A stretch of 64,000 nt of DNA from NCBI GenBank assembly GCA_963665455.1, contig OY762279.1:1550001-1614000 (forward strand). The letters are read 5' to 3'. The notes under the pieces are model-generated. The model did no database searches, was not told where the DNA came from, and worked only from the letters and a program-made list of their open reading frames with translations. Of this stretch, positions 17,520 through 26,442 are shown in pieces. The position numbers and the translations under genes are program-made. The stretch comes from VXNE01 sp963665455 (GTDB lineage Bacteria > Pseudomonadota > Gammaproteobacteria > Pseudomonadales > Azotimanducaceae). Positions within the stretch are counted from its first letter, which is position 1, and each line of letters opens with the position of its first letter.

Positions 17520-17724
17520 CGCCAGCGCCACCGAAGCCGTCGCCCTGAGACGGCGATAGTCTCGACATCGCGCACGGCACCCCGGAACTTGAACCCGCGT
17601 TCCATCGCTCGCGACTCGTGCGCGCCGGCGACGCCCTCGGCGCTGCCGTCGTTCTAGGTCATCCCGGGGGAGGCCACTGGGCGCGAGCTTGCGAACGTGC
17701 CCCCGGACTGGGGAGTGAGTAAAG

Positions 17725-18856
17725 CTGAGCGAGTACCAGTACTACGAGTTTCAAGCCGTGGACCGGCCGCTCGACGAGGCCGATCAGAAGGCGTTGCCGC
17801 GGAGTGTCCTCGAGAGCGCGGATCACCGCGACCAGCTTCAGCAACCACTACGAGTGGGGGGACTTCAAGGGTTCCCCACGCGAACTCATGGAACGCTGGT
17901 TCGACCTCCATCTTTACGTCGCCAACTGGGGAACGCGCCGATTGATGATCCGCCTGCCCAAGCGGCTGGTTGATCGCGACCGGCTTGACGCTTGGTTGAT
18001 GGGCACGGACCTCGCGGAAGTCCTCGATGCTGGAGACAACCTGATCCTCGACATCTGCGATGACGGCGAAGACGCTTGGGACGGCGAGTGGGACGATGGC
18101 TCCGGGTGGCTTGGTGCGATGTCGCCGCTGCGTGCGGACCTGCTGTCCGGCGACTGGCGTCTTCCGTACCTACTATGGCTGACGGGCGTGGAGAACGGTA
18201 GCCTCCTCGACGAAGCTCTGGAACCACTGGCCGGCATCGCGCCCGTGAACGGCGGCCTCCTCGCCTTTGCGGATTTCTTCCGCATCGACGGAGATCTCGT
18301 GCGGGCGGCGGCCGAGGTGCCCGAGGACGCGCCGAGTCAAGAGTCGTCCACCGCGCCTCGCACGGTGATAGCCGCCCTGCCCGACTCGGAAAAGACCACG
18401 TTGCTGCTCAGGCTCGCCGAAGGGGATCCGCATGTGGCTGCGGAGTTGCGGAGCCGAGTCCGAAGTGCCCTGTCTCGACAGAGGGAGTCGCCAACGCTGC
18501 GCTCCGCCGGTGCTTTGCGCAAGCGCGCCGAGGCCATCCGAAAGGACCGCGAAGCTGCGGCGGCGGAGCGCCGCCGCGCCGAGCGCCAGCGGCAGGAGAA
18601 GTTGGCGGCGCGGGCGACGCGGGCGCGCCTGAGAGCTCTGCGTCGGCGAGGAGAGGATGTCTGGCGCGAGGTGGAGGCGGAAGTCACAAGGCGCAACGCT
18701 GCCGGCTACGACCGTGCCGCCAACTTGCTCTTCGATCTGCGCGCAATAGCGGAGGAAGACGGCGCGATGGACAACTTCGCTGATCGCTTGAACGCGCTTC
18801 GCAAGCGGCACGAACGTAAGCAGCGCTTCCTCGAACGGCTGCGCGGCGTGGTTTAG
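17725..18856 (+). pseudogene. Conserved uncharacterised protein, single-base frameshift near N-terminus
   Basis: From a CTG codon at 17725 the frame reads SEYQYYEFQAVDRPLDEAD and then breaks near 17797. The rest, SSRARITATSFSNHYEWGDF through EQ-rich helices to LRGVV, continues in the next frame. Removing one C from TTGCCGCGG gives ALRGVSSRARIT, which restores one protein of about 376 residues. This N-terminus is characteristic of a widespread family of unknown function. Features are FDLHLYVANWGTRRLMIRLP and a basic coiled-coil (about 240-300). If the break is real, translation could still start at GTG 17804, giving 350 residues. No ATG, GTG or TTG starts the full form, which adds to the impression of decay. 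Confidence 0.7.
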
Positions 18857-18988
18857 CGGAGGTCTTTGGAGACGCTTGAGCGCAACCTACCCTAGAGGGG
18901 ACGAGCTCTGCAGCGCCGAGCCGGTTTGACCGAACAGACGGAATAGACGAATATGGGGCGATGGCGGCAACGGACGTGGGAGTTGGGG

Positions 18989-19600
18989 ATGGCGTCTACC
19001 GCAGAGGGCGGGATGCAGGAACGGAAGGCCTTGGAGGGGATGCTCCATGACGCCGCCGGGCGCCTCAGCCCGGTGCACGTGGCGGCACTGATCGCACATC
19101 CGTACGCGGTGCGTTCAGCGCTGGCGGCGGTGGCCGATGCACTGACTACCGACGATTGGGAACGACCGGACGAAGTCGAAACGGTCGCAGGCAATGCCCC
19201 AACAGTGGTAGGCGCGTCGGAGGCGAACCGGAGGTTGTCGACGCGGGCGTGCGACGGCGCACCGGAAACGTTGCTGAGTTCGGATGAGTTGGCGGCTCGA
19301 GCCGGGCTGAAAACCCGCCAATCGGTACACGACTGGCGCAGGAAGGGAAGGATCGTCGGTTGGCAGAACGCCAAGCGGGGCTACGTCTTCCCGGCCGGCC
19401 AGCTCGACGGGCAGAATCGTCCGGTGCCAGGCCTGAAGGATGTGGCGAGGCTCTTCGACGACGGCTACGCGGCATGGGCCTGGCTTACGACTCCGCTGCC
19501 GTCGCTCGATGGGGCTATGCCGCTCGCCCTGTTGGCCGAGGGCAAGGCGGAACGTGTGGCGGACGCGGCCCGGGGAGACCGGCAGGGCGACTTTGGGTGA
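18989..19600 (+). CDS. Xre/MbcA/ParS-type antitoxin of a RES toxin pair
   Basis: About 203 residues from ATG 18989 (GGGAG six bases upstream; an ATG at 18953 is possible). The C-terminal half carries a helix-turn-helix, LLSSDELAARAGLKTRQSVHDW, then GYVFPAGQLDG and the toxin-binding segment ARLFDDGYAAWAWLTTPLP, typical of antitoxins that pair with RES-domain NAD-degrading toxins. Its TGA overlaps the GTG start of the RES gene by the sequence GTGA, the usual coupling. Because the toxin is frameshifted, this may now be an orphan antitoxin. Confidence 0.8.
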   Translation: MASTAEGGMQERKALEGMLHDAAGRLSPVHVAALIAHPYAVRSALAAVADALTTDDWERPDEVETVAGNAPTVVGASEANRRLSTRACDGAPETLLSSDELAARAGLKTRQSVHDWRRKGRIVGWQNAKRGYVFPAGQLDGQNRPVPGLKDVARLFDDGYAAWAWLTTPLPSLDGAMPLALLAEGKAERVADAARGDRQGDFG

Positions 19601-20192
19601 CCCGCGGCCATGACCCGGACCGGCTGCGCTCCGGGCTGCGCAGGGTGCGTTTGGAAGCCATGTTCCGCATGATCCATCGAAGCCACCGCGCCGCGCCACT
19701 GGCTGCGGTACCGGCGCCCAGCCGTTTCAGCGACCCGCGGACGCGCTATGCGGTGCTGTATGCAGCGGAGTCGGTGCGCTGCGCCTTCTGGGAGGTCCTG
19801 GGGCGCAACCGGTTTCGCGCGACGGCGGCAGCGAGACCTGCCGCGGTCCGAGGTGGAAGCCCGGCTGGTGGTGTCGATTCGCTCGGAGGGCACGCTGTCC
19901 CTGGTCGACCTTCGTGGCGACGGGCCGGTGCGTATCGGCGCGCCCAGCGCGGTCGTGCACGACGCGAACCATGCCGCCGGCCGCGCCCTTTCTGCCGCTG
20001 TCCATGGCGGTGTGCCGGAAGCGGACGGATTCCTGTTTCAGGTCCCGCTTTACCGGTGACCTGTGCGTGGCGGTGTTCGACCGCGCCTTCGTTCGGTTGC
20101 GCGTTGGGGGCACTTCGGAGCTTGTTCGCCATGCTGAGTTCCTGGACGCCCTCGACGAGTACGACATCGTGCTGACCGGGCCACCGGCATGA
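19597..20192 (+). pseudogene. RES-domain toxin broken by two single-base insertions
   Basis: The protein must be assembled from three frames: RMIHRSHRAAPLAAVPAPSR to FWEVLGRNRF, then ARRRQRDLPRSEVEARLVV to EADGFLFQ, then SRFTGDLCVAVFDRAF to IVLTGPPA. An extra C near 19819 and an extra G near 20041 account for both shifts. The R..., E and conserved RxxAxY-like elements of RES NADases (RTRYAVLYAAESVRCAFWE; THDANHA-like HDANHAAGRALS) are all present when stitched. Relatives kill cells by NAD+ phosphorolysis. Both shifts could be true inactivation or sequencing errors. The antitoxin overlaps its start. Confidence 0.8.
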
Positions 20193-20250
20193 CGCGGACG
20201 TGGCTGGACAAGCCCCTCGGCGCGACACTAGCTAGGAACGTCAAACCTCG

Positions 20251-20502
20251 TCAAACCAGCGGCGGGAGATCCTCCGGAGGAACCAGCACCTCGATGGCGC
20301 GCGCCTGTCCGGGCGTCCGACGCAACAGGCCCCTCCGCTCCAGCGTGAGGAGCATTTGGTGGACGCTCGGCGGCGTGACCCGGAAGTAGCGAGTCAGGTC
20401 GGCCTGCGCGGGCGGGCGTCTGTGGATCTTCGTGTAGGCATGGATGAAGGCGAGGTACTGGCCTTGCCGTTCGGTGAATCGAGGGGGCGGGTTGCCGGGC
20501 AT
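20251..20502 (-). CDS. LexA-like winged helix DNA-binding protein
   Basis: An 83-residue protein from ATG 20502, consisting of one domain: FTERQGQYLAFIHAYTKIH, then PPAQADLTRYFRVTPPSVHQ and LERRGLLRRTPGQARAIEV. This is the winged helix-turn-helix of the LexA N-terminal type, without a peptidase domain. Such small proteins regulate transcription near mobile or defence genes; the target is unknown. Lies in an otherwise decayed zone, 35 bp from the stop of a methyltransferase remnant on the same strand. Confidence 0.65.
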   Translation of the reverse strand: MPGNPPPRFTERQGQYLAFIHAYTKIHRRPPAQADLTRYFRVTPPSVHQMLLTLERRGLLRRTPGQARAIEVLVPPEDLPPLV

Positions 20503-20536
20503 GTTGCTCGTCCTTACGCTGGTTGGAGGCAACGCT

Positions 20537-20698
20537 TCAACGGACGATCACCTTCATGACTTCGTCGCCCAGATCGTTGATGGCCTTTACCGCGATGCGC
20601 CCGGAGGCGGGTCTCGTGAACGGGCGCGATGTGTCGGAGCGAAGGCTCTGCCACGCGTCGGCATCGATCACAGGCTTCGACTCGCGCGTACCAAGCGG
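20537..20698 (-). pseudogene. C-terminal tail of a DNA methyltransferase-type protein
   Basis: Reading leftwards, the frame gives VIDADAWQSLRSDTSRPF and SGRIAVKAINDLGDEVMKVI before a TGA at 20539-20537. An end of the form SGRIAVKxIN..GDEVMKV is, from memory, common in site-specific DNA methyltransferases (type III-like) and some associated restriction proteins. Only about 50 codons survive, and their 5' side runs into a VapC fragment in another frame near 20690. This is a deletion scar rather than a working gene. Confidence 0.5.
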
Positions 20699-20777
20699 CG
20701 ACCCGTGCGTCGCATCGAGACCCCTTGCGGACTTCGGAGATCACGTTCGTATCCAACAGGTTAAACCAAAGGTCCAC
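20690..20777 (-). pseudogene. N-terminal fragment of a VapC-type PIN toxin
   Basis: From a GTG at 20777 the frame reads DLWFNLLDTNVISEVRKG and then CDARVAAWYARVEA before meaningful similarity ends. LLDTNVISE, with its first catalytic Asp, is the hallmark of VapC PIN-domain RNases, which are about 135 residues long; fewer than 35 remain. The downstream part was replaced by the tail of a methyltransferase-like gene. No convincing VapB is left upstream. Confidence 0.6.
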
Positions 20778-20892
20778 TCGCCGTCCGGTGTCGAGGGGTC
20801 TCGTCAAGTCGATGCCCTCAAGGGCACCGCGCCCATGCCGTCTTTCGGCCCAGTCCCGCACCCACTCGCGGCACGCCGGTACGGACGGCTTC

Positions 20893-22101
20893 TCAGGCCA
20901 AGATGCCCCGCGCCTCCCCCGCGCGCACCTCTTCCTCCCCCATCCCCAGCCAATCCTTGAGCACCTCGGCGTTGTCCTCCCCAATCTCCCTCGGACGCTC
21001 GTAGCCGTCGCAGGGCGTGCGCTCGAAGTAGATCGGCAAACGGTCGGCATGGGTCGTGCCGGCCGTGGGGTGCGAATCGTCGATCTTCCGAAGAAACCCG
21101 GAACGGGCAAGCTGCGGATCGTGCTCCACTAGATCGACGCCGGTCTGGACGACGCCGGCGGGGACGCCGGCGGCCTGGCAGCGCTCCATCACCTCCGTCG
21201 CTTCGAGCGCCGACGTCCATGCGGAGATGTGGGCCTCCAACTCGGCCTCCGCGGCAAGCCGCCCGGCGGCGGTCGCGAAGGCGGGATCGGAAGACCACTC
21301 CGGATTCCCCATCACCGTCCGCAGCCGTTCCCACTGTCCATCCGTCATGCAGGCGATGGCCACCCAGCGTTCGTCGGCGGCGTGCTCCGAAGCGGCACCG
21401 GTGCAGGGGAAGCAACCGTGAGGGGCTGCCTCGTCATAGGGCAGCCGGTTTCCGGCGGGCCGCGCGGCGCGCCCGTTCGCGAAGTAGTCGAGCAGGGCGG
21501 GGCCCACGAAGTTCACGCCGACCTCGAATTGGGAGAGGTCCACGCGTTGTCCCCGGCCGGTGACGCGCCGCGCCTCAAGGGCCGCGAGGATGGCGACCGC
21601 GCCGTGCAGCCCCGCCTGATGGTCGTTGTAGGAGAAGCCGATGCCGATGTCGTTGCGTCCCGCCACGCCGGTCAGGTGCGTGATGCCGGCGAGGGCATGG
21701 ATGGTCGGTGCGTACGTCACGAAATCGGACCACGGCCCGACGCTGCCCATGCCGGACATCTGCACGTAGACGACGCCGGAGTTCTCCTCTCGCATGGCCT
21801 CGTAGCCAACGCCCCAACGGTCGAGCACGCCCACGGAGAAGTTGTCGATGACCACGTCGGCCTGGCCGCACAGCCGGCGGCAGATCGTCCGCGCTTCATC
21901 GTGCGATAGGTCGAGGGCGAGCGCGCGCTTGTTGCGGTTCCACATGAGGTAGTAGGGCGATCCGGGCGCGTTGGGGCCGGCCCGCGTATTGGTGTTGATC
22001 TTCACCACGTCGGCGCCCATGTCCCCCAGCATGCGTGTGGCGTAGGGACCGGCCAGAACGTGGGTGAAGTCCAGCACGCGGGTCCCTTCGAGGGGCCTCA
22101 C
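20893..22101 (-). CDS. CaiB/BaiF CoA-transferase, subunit lacking the catalytic Asp
   Basis: A 402-residue family III CoA-transferase chain from GTG 22101: MRPLEGTRVLDFTHVLAGPY, MGADVVKINT, WNRNKRALALDLSHDEAR. At the position of the catalytic Asp it reads FVTYAPTIHALAGITHLTG, with Thr where active chains have Asp. Its start overlaps the stop of the preceding CoA-transferase gene by GTGA, so the two are translationally coupled. Heteromeric pairs of this kind, with one active chain, are known for succinyl-CoA:benzylsuccinate CoA-transferase (BbsEF). A heterodimer is the likely form here; substrates are unknown. Confidence 0.85.
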   Translation of the reverse strand: MRPLEGTRVLDFTHVLAGPYATRMLGDMGADVVKINTNTRAGPNAPGSPYYLMWNRNKRALALDLSHDEARTICRRLCGQADVVIDNFSVGVLDRWGVGYEAMREENSGVVYVQMSGMGSVGPWSDFVTYAPTIHALAGITHLTGVAGRNDIGIGFSYNDHQAGLHGAVAILAALEARRVTGRGQRVDLSQFEVGVNFVGPALLDYFANGRAARPAGNRLPYDEAAPHGCFPCTGAASEHAADERWVAIACMTDGQWERLRTVMGNPEWSSDPAFATAAGRLAAEAELEAHISAWTSALEATEVMERCQAAGVPAGVVQTGVDLVEHDPQLARSGFLRKIDDSHPTAGTTHADRLPIYFERTPCDGYERPREIGEDNAEVLKDWLGMGEEEVRAGEARGILA

Positions 22102-23306
22102 CGGGCGGATTCCCAGCCGATTTCGTCGAGGATCGCTTCGGCATCTCGGCCGGGGTCGCCGTGGGTGCCCACGCGCCACGGCGTTTCGCTGAAGTGGTAG
22201 GGCGCGCCGGGTCCCTGAACGGTCCTCTCCCCTTCCAGTGGGTAAGTCGCCCACCAGCGCCGGGCCGCGAGGTGGGGGTTCGCGGCGACTTCCTCCAGGC
22301 GCTTGACGTGTCCATAGGGCAGATGGCGCGACTGCGCTTCGAGGAACAGGGCTTCGGCGTCCTCCGACGCCACCCAAGTTCGGAGCGTCTCCATGAGCCG
22401 GTCGACGAATTCGCGGCGGTGCTCGGGAAGCTGATAGCGGGGGTCCAGCAGTTCCTCCCCGAGACCATGCTCGAGCAGCCAGACGAGCTGGCCATCGAGC
22501 TCGGGGATCGGCGTCACCATCGCCGCGCCGGTCTTGCCCTGCATGACTTGGTAGGCGTTGCTCCAGTGGAGGCTTCCGCGGCGTTCGAGGACGGGCCGCT
22601 CGGCCAAGCCCAGACGATCCTCGTACCAGTACCACATGAAGACATGCTCGAGCGCCGAGGCGATGCACTCGTGGACGGGCACGTGGATGCGCTGACCGAC
22701 GCCGGTGCGGCGCGCGCAGTGCAGGCCCGCGAGGGCCGCGACGGCGGCATAGGCGCCGGAGACCATGAAGTTGAGTTCGCCGAAGGTCTTCAGGGGCGGC
22801 GTGTCCACGTCTCCCGTGGTGGCGACCGCGCCGCCGAGGGCGCCGGCAACCAGATCCGGTGCCAGGTAGTCCGCCCAAGGGCCATCGGCGCCGAAGGAGG
22901 ACACTTCCACCACCACCAGTTCTTGGCGCCGCGCTGCCGCGTCCCCGAGGCGCGCCTCCTCCACCGCGAATGCGCCGGTATTGGCCAGCACGATGTGGGC
23001 GTGGTCGAGGAGGCTCCGGAGTTGCTTCCCCCCGGACTCCGTCGTCGGATCGAGCGCGAAGAAGCGGCGCGAGGAGGCGAAGAAGGCGTGCCAGAACGAC
23101 CCGGTCCCTGCCGCCGCGTCGTCGGCGTGGGGGCCGCGCTTGCGCAGCGGATCGCCGTCCGGCGGTTCGGGACGCACCACGTCCGCGCCGAGGTCGGCGA
23201 GCAGCTTCGCCCCGTAGATGGCGCGCTCGTCGGTGAGGTCGAGGACGCGAACGTCCCGCAGCGCCCCTGTCCGTTCCTCCTCCGGCACCGGTTCAGGAGG
23301 CGGCAA
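22098..23306 (-). CDS. CaiB/BaiF CoA-transferase, presumed catalytic subunit
   Basis: A 402-residue family III CoA-transferase chain: LRDVRVLDLTDERAIYGAK, LADLGADVVRPEPPDGDPLR, VVVEVSSFGADGPWADYL and APDLVAGALGG, where the Asp fits the catalytic position. The assigned TTG start at 23306 overlaps the SDR stop by 14 bp; a GTG seven codons in is an alternative. Together with the SDR upstream and the second chain downstream it makes a three-gene operon, perhaps for activating and oxidising a carboxylic acid or terpenoid substrate (inference). Confidence 0.85.
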   Translation of the reverse strand: MPPPEPVPEEERTGALRDVRVLDLTDERAIYGAKLLADLGADVVRPEPPDGDPLRKRGPHADDAAAGTGSFWHAFFASSRRFFALDPTTESGGKQLRSLLDHAHIVLANTGAFAVEEARLGDAAARRQELVVVEVSSFGADGPWADYLAPDLVAGALGGAVATTGDVDTPPLKTFGELNFMVSGAYAAVAALAGLHCARRTGVGQRIHVPVHECIASALEHVFMWYWYEDRLGLAERPVLERRGSLHWSNAYQVMQGKTGAAMVTPIPELDGQLVWLLEHGLGEELLDPRYQLPEHRREFVDRLMETLRTWVASEDAEALFLEAQSRHLPYGHVKRLEEVAANPHLAARRWWATYPLEGERTVQGPGAPYHFSETPWRVGTHGDPGRDAEAILDEIGWESAR

Positions 23307-24096
23307 CGGCGCCCCCGTCGCAGCTGATGGTCTCGCCCACCGTATAGGCGCCGGCGCGGGAGCTTAGAAAGATCGCGAGTCCCGCGATGTCCTCCATCGT
23401 TCCGACCCGGCCGCGCGGGTTCTGTGCGCCGACGGCGTCCCAATCCGCGCCCTCGCCCTCCACCTCGCCGCCGAAGCCGACGCCGAGGCTCAGCATCCAC
23501 GTGGGGAACGGACCCGGCGCGATGGCGTTGACGAGGATGTTCTCCTTGACGAGATGGGCCGCCAACACCCGCGTCAGATGATGCAGCGCGGCCTTGGAGG
23601 GGCCATACGGGAAGTTGTCGAACACCGGCGTCTTGATGCCGTCCACGGAGCCGACGTTGATGACCCGGGCGGGATCTTCGTGCGTCGCGGCCTCGCGCAG
23701 CAGCGGCAAGAGCTTTTGCGTCAGAAAGAACACGCCCTTCACGTTGGTGTCCATCACCTTGTCCCAGCCGGCCTCCGGAAACTCATCGAGGGGCGCGCCC
23801 CAGGCGGCCCCGGCGTTGTTGACGAGGATGTCGAGGTGGGATTCGCGCCGCGCCAGTTCGGCCGCGACCGACTCGATCCCGGGCAGCGCGGAGAGGTCCG
23901 CCGGCAACGGGCTGCACTCGCCCCCGTGAGCCTGCATGAGGCGTGAGCACGCCGCGTCGCAGGCATCCGCCTTGCGGGAGCTGATGTAGACCTTCGCGCC
24001 GTGCGCCAGAAAACCGGCGGCGATCATCTCCCCGATGCCGCGCGACCCGCCGGTCACGAGGGCGACCTTGCCCTCGATGGAGAAGAGATTCTGCAT
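23293..24096 (-). CDS. Short-chain dehydrogenase/reductase
   Basis: A 267-residue SDR: ALVTGGSRGIGEMIAAGFL for the cofactor site, ILVNNAGAAWG, and FPYGPSKAALHH with the catalytic YxxxK. The end, YTVGETISCDGGAVAAS, is typical of the family's C-terminal loop. ATG at 24096 is preferred over longer versions because upstream codons look non-coding. It is the first gene of the CoA-transferase operon and is divergent from the LLM gene at 24212 (115 bp between starts, which should contain both promoters). Confidence 0.88.
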   Translation of the reverse strand: MQNLFSIEGKVALVTGGSRGIGEMIAAGFLAHGAKVYISSRKADACDAACSRLMQAHGGECSPLPADLSALPGIESVAAELARRESHLDILVNNAGAAWGAPLDEFPEAGWDKVMDTNVKGVFFLTQKLLPLLREAATHEDPARVINVGSVDGIKTPVFDNFPYGPSKAALHHLTRVLAAHLVKENILVNAIAPGPFPTWMLSLGVGFGGEVEGEGADWDAVGAQNPRGRVGTMEDIAGLAIFLSSRAGAYTVGETISCDGGAVAAS

Positions 24097-24211
24097 GGGC
24101 GTCCCCCTCGTTCCCGTGCCCGTGGACCCGCGAGGCCTTGGTCGCTTACGCTGGACCAAGAGCTTTGGCGCGGGCAAGGCGCTCGATTCTACAGGACGGG
24201 CAGGAGGTCGA

Positions 24212-25048
24212 ATGCGAGTGGGTGTTTCGCTCCCGGTGCGGGAGCTCGGCAACGACATGGGGGCGATCCGGGCGTTCGCGCAGGCGGCGGACGAGATCGG
24301 ATACACGCACCTGCGCGTGCCCGATCAGGTACTGCGCCCAGGGAGCGGTCCCCTGCATGAACCGATGATGCTGCTCGCCCACGTCGCGGCGGTGACGGAG
24401 CGCATCGAGCTTGTCCCGTCCGTGATCGTGACGCCGGCGCGCCAGACCGTGCTGCTCGCGAAGCAGGCGGCGGAACTCGACATACTGACGGGCGGGCGCG
24501 TGCGGCTGGGAGTCGGCGTGGGCGGCAGCGCGGAAGAGTACGCCGCAATGAATCAGGACTTCTCGACGCGGGGGGCTCGCGTCGAGGAGCAGATCCGGCT
24601 GATGCAGGCGTTGTGGACGCAGGAAGAGGCCGATTTCGAGGGGCGTTGGGAAACCGTCCGTGGCGCGGGCCTGGCGCCGCTACCGGTACAACGGCCGATC
24701 CCGATCTGGATCGGTGCCCGGGGCGTGCCGATCGCACGGATACGCCGCCGCATCGGACGTCAGGCAGATGGCTGGTTCGTGCTGTGCTCGCCCGAGGAGT
24801 TCCCCGAGATCAAGGCGGACATCGACGCTGCGGCCCGCGATGCTGGGCGCGCTCCCGAATCCATCGGCATGGAGGCCGGGGTGGCCGTCGTCGGTCCCAG
24901 GGCACCGGAATGGCGCGACCGCGTGCGGGGTTGGCGCGAAATGGGGCTCACGCACGTCTGTCTCAGGACGCTCGGCGGCGGACTGGCACCGGACGAGCAC
25001 CTCGGCAAGATGCAGGAGGCGTACGGAGAACTACCGGAAACTGTCTGA
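24212..25048 (+). CDS. LLM-class F420-dependent oxidoreductase
   Basis: A 278-residue luciferase-like TIM-barrel protein starting MRVGVSLPVRELGNDMGAI with CAGGAGG upstream. Motifs: YTHLRVPDQV, ERIELVPSVIVTPARQTVLL, GGRVRLGVGVGGSAEEYAAM, PIPIWIGARG. The GVGVGGSAEEY segment is common in TIGR03619-type F420-dependent members, so F420 is more likely than FMN, by inference. Divergent from the SDR/CoA-transferase operon and possibly part of the same pathway. Confidence 0.85.
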   Translation: MRVGVSLPVRELGNDMGAIRAFAQAADEIGYTHLRVPDQVLRPGSGPLHEPMMLLAHVAAVTERIELVPSVIVTPARQTVLLAKQAAELDILTGGRVRLGVGVGGSAEEYAAMNQDFSTRGARVEEQIRLMQALWTQEEADFEGRWETVRGAGLAPLPVQRPIPIWIGARGVPIARIRRRIGRQADGWFVLCSPEEFPEIKADIDAAARDAGRAPESIGMEAGVAVVGPRAPEWRDRVRGWREMGLTHVCLRTLGGGLAPDEHLGKMQEAYGELPETV

Positions 25049-25114
25049 TCCCGGCGTGGGTCGGGATGGCCGCGAGCTTAAGGTGGCCGTGCTACGGGTG
25101 CCGGTCGGCGGCGA

Positions 25115-25384
25115 TCACGGCAAGAGGGTCGTCCAAGCGTAGCCCCGGCTCTCCATGCAATGCTGGTAGCGCCGGAAGGCCTCCGTCATCGTTGCGACCC
25201 CCCGGAGCGGGATGGCCGACTCCTCGGCGCAACTCGTGTTGTCGTAGTTGTATTCGGCCATCGTCGTGTTGGACCGCTCCCAGCGGTGGGTCGGCTCGGC
25301 GTCGTTGCCGGCCTGGAGCGTCGAGCACCCATGAGCGAATGCCACGGCGGCGACGAGTGCCGCGATCTGTGCGAAACGAGTCAC
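25115..25384 (-). CDS. Small lipoprotein
   Basis: An 89-residue protein from GTG 25384: MTRFAQIAALVAAVAFAHGC, a signal peptide with a lipobox cysteine (AHGC), then a short mature part with four further acidic and aromatic clusters and two or three Cys (NTSCAEESAI, RRYQHCMESRGY). The mature part could hold one disulphide. It converges with the LLM gene and is divergent from the SDR at 25557. No family recognised. Confidence 0.6.
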   Translation of the reverse strand: MTRFAQIAALVAAVAFAHGCSTLQAGNDAEPTHRWERSNTTMAEYNYDNTSCAEESAIPLRGVATMTEAFRRYQHCMESRGYAWTTLLP

Positions 25385-25556
25385 CAGAGAGCCCTCTCCA
25401 ATGTGACAGTTTCGTGACATTACGCCCGCGGGCCCGGAAAGGCAAGGATCAGGTTAGGAAAAAAATTCCGCGTGGTCGGGTTTGATCGTTCATGCGCTTC
25501 CCTAGGTCGGCCCCCTTCCCGTAATCTTCACCGTTTCCCTGCAACCGGAGTGAGCG

Positions 25557-26339
25557 ATGGGCGTGGAGACGACACTCTTCGACCTGACGGGACGCGTGGC
25601 GCTGTTGACGGGCGCGTCGAAGGGCATGGGCCTCTACATGGCGGAGGGGCTGGCCGAACATGGCGCGAAGGTGGTGGTGTCGAGCCGCAAGCTCGACCAG
25701 TGCGAGGCGGCGGTCGCCCAGATCAACGAGAAGTGCGGCGCGGAGCGGGCCATCCCCATCGCCTGCAACATCGGCTACAAGGAGCAGCTTGAGAGCCTCG
25801 TCGCCGAGACGCGGAGTCGCCTGGGGCCCATCGACATCCTGGTCGCGAACGCGGGGGTCAATCCGTTCTACGGACCGATGTCGAAGATTCCGGACTCCGC
25901 CTTCGACAAGATCATGAGCTCCAACGTGCGTTCGAATCACTGGCTCTGCCAGATGGTGGCGCCGGACATGGTCGCCAAGGGCCGGGGCAGCATGATGATC
26001 ACGGCGTCCACCGGAGCCTTTAACGCGTCGGAGATGCTTGGCACGTACGCCATCTCGAAGCTCGCGGACATCGGGCTCGTGCGCAATCTGGCCCTAGAGT
26101 ACGGCCCGAGCGGCGTGCGGGTGAACGCCATCTGTCCGGGCCTCATCAAGACGGACTTCGCCCGCGCCCTCTGGGACAACCCGGAAGCCAAGCAGAACGC
26201 GGAGACGAACACGCCGCTGCGCCGCTTGGGAGAACCGGAGGACCTCAAGGGGGTGGTCGTGTTCCTCGCGTCGGATGCGAGCACGTTCATGACGGGCCAG
26301 GCCCTGACCGTGTGCGGCGGGACGAACATGTGGAGTTGA
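25557..26339 (+). CDS. Short-chain dehydrogenase/reductase
   Basis: A 260-residue SDR: ALLTGASKGMGLYMAEGLAE for cofactor binding, ILVANAGVNPFYGPMSKIPD, GTYAISKLADIGLVRNLALE with YxxxK, and RVNAICPGLIKTDFARALW. The end, FMTGQALTVCGGTNMWS, is normal. Relatives are often found in fatty acid or CoA-ester catabolism. A strong hairpin follows the stop. Stands alone ahead of polB. Confidence 0.9.
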   Translation: MGVETTLFDLTGRVALLTGASKGMGLYMAEGLAEHGAKVVVSSRKLDQCEAAVAQINEKCGAERAIPIACNIGYKEQLESLVAETRSRLGPIDILVANAGVNPFYGPMSKIPDSAFDKIMSSNVRSNHWLCQMVAPDMVAKGRGSMMITASTGAFNASEMLGTYAISKLADIGLVRNLALEYGPSGVRVNAICPGLIKTDFARALWDNPEAKQNAETNTPLRRLGEPEDLKGVVVFLASDASTFMTGQALTVCGGTNMWS

Positions 26340-26352
26340 GGCTCCTCTGATG

Positions 26353-26386
26353 CCATGGCTCGGACGCCGCCGCGTCCGCGCCATGG
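26353..26386 (+). terminator. Hairpin after the SDR gene
   Basis: CCATGGC-T-CGGACGC, loop CGCC, GCGTCCG-C-GCCATGG: a 14-pair stem with one internal T/C mismatch, beginning 14 bp after the SDR stop. There is no U-run, so it is a terminator by position and shape only. It separates the SDR from polB. Confidence 0.5.
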
Positions 26387-26442
26387 GGTCGGTCTGAGTC
26401 CACGGCCTGCCGGGAGGCGCTCCCGGAGATAACATCATCCCC

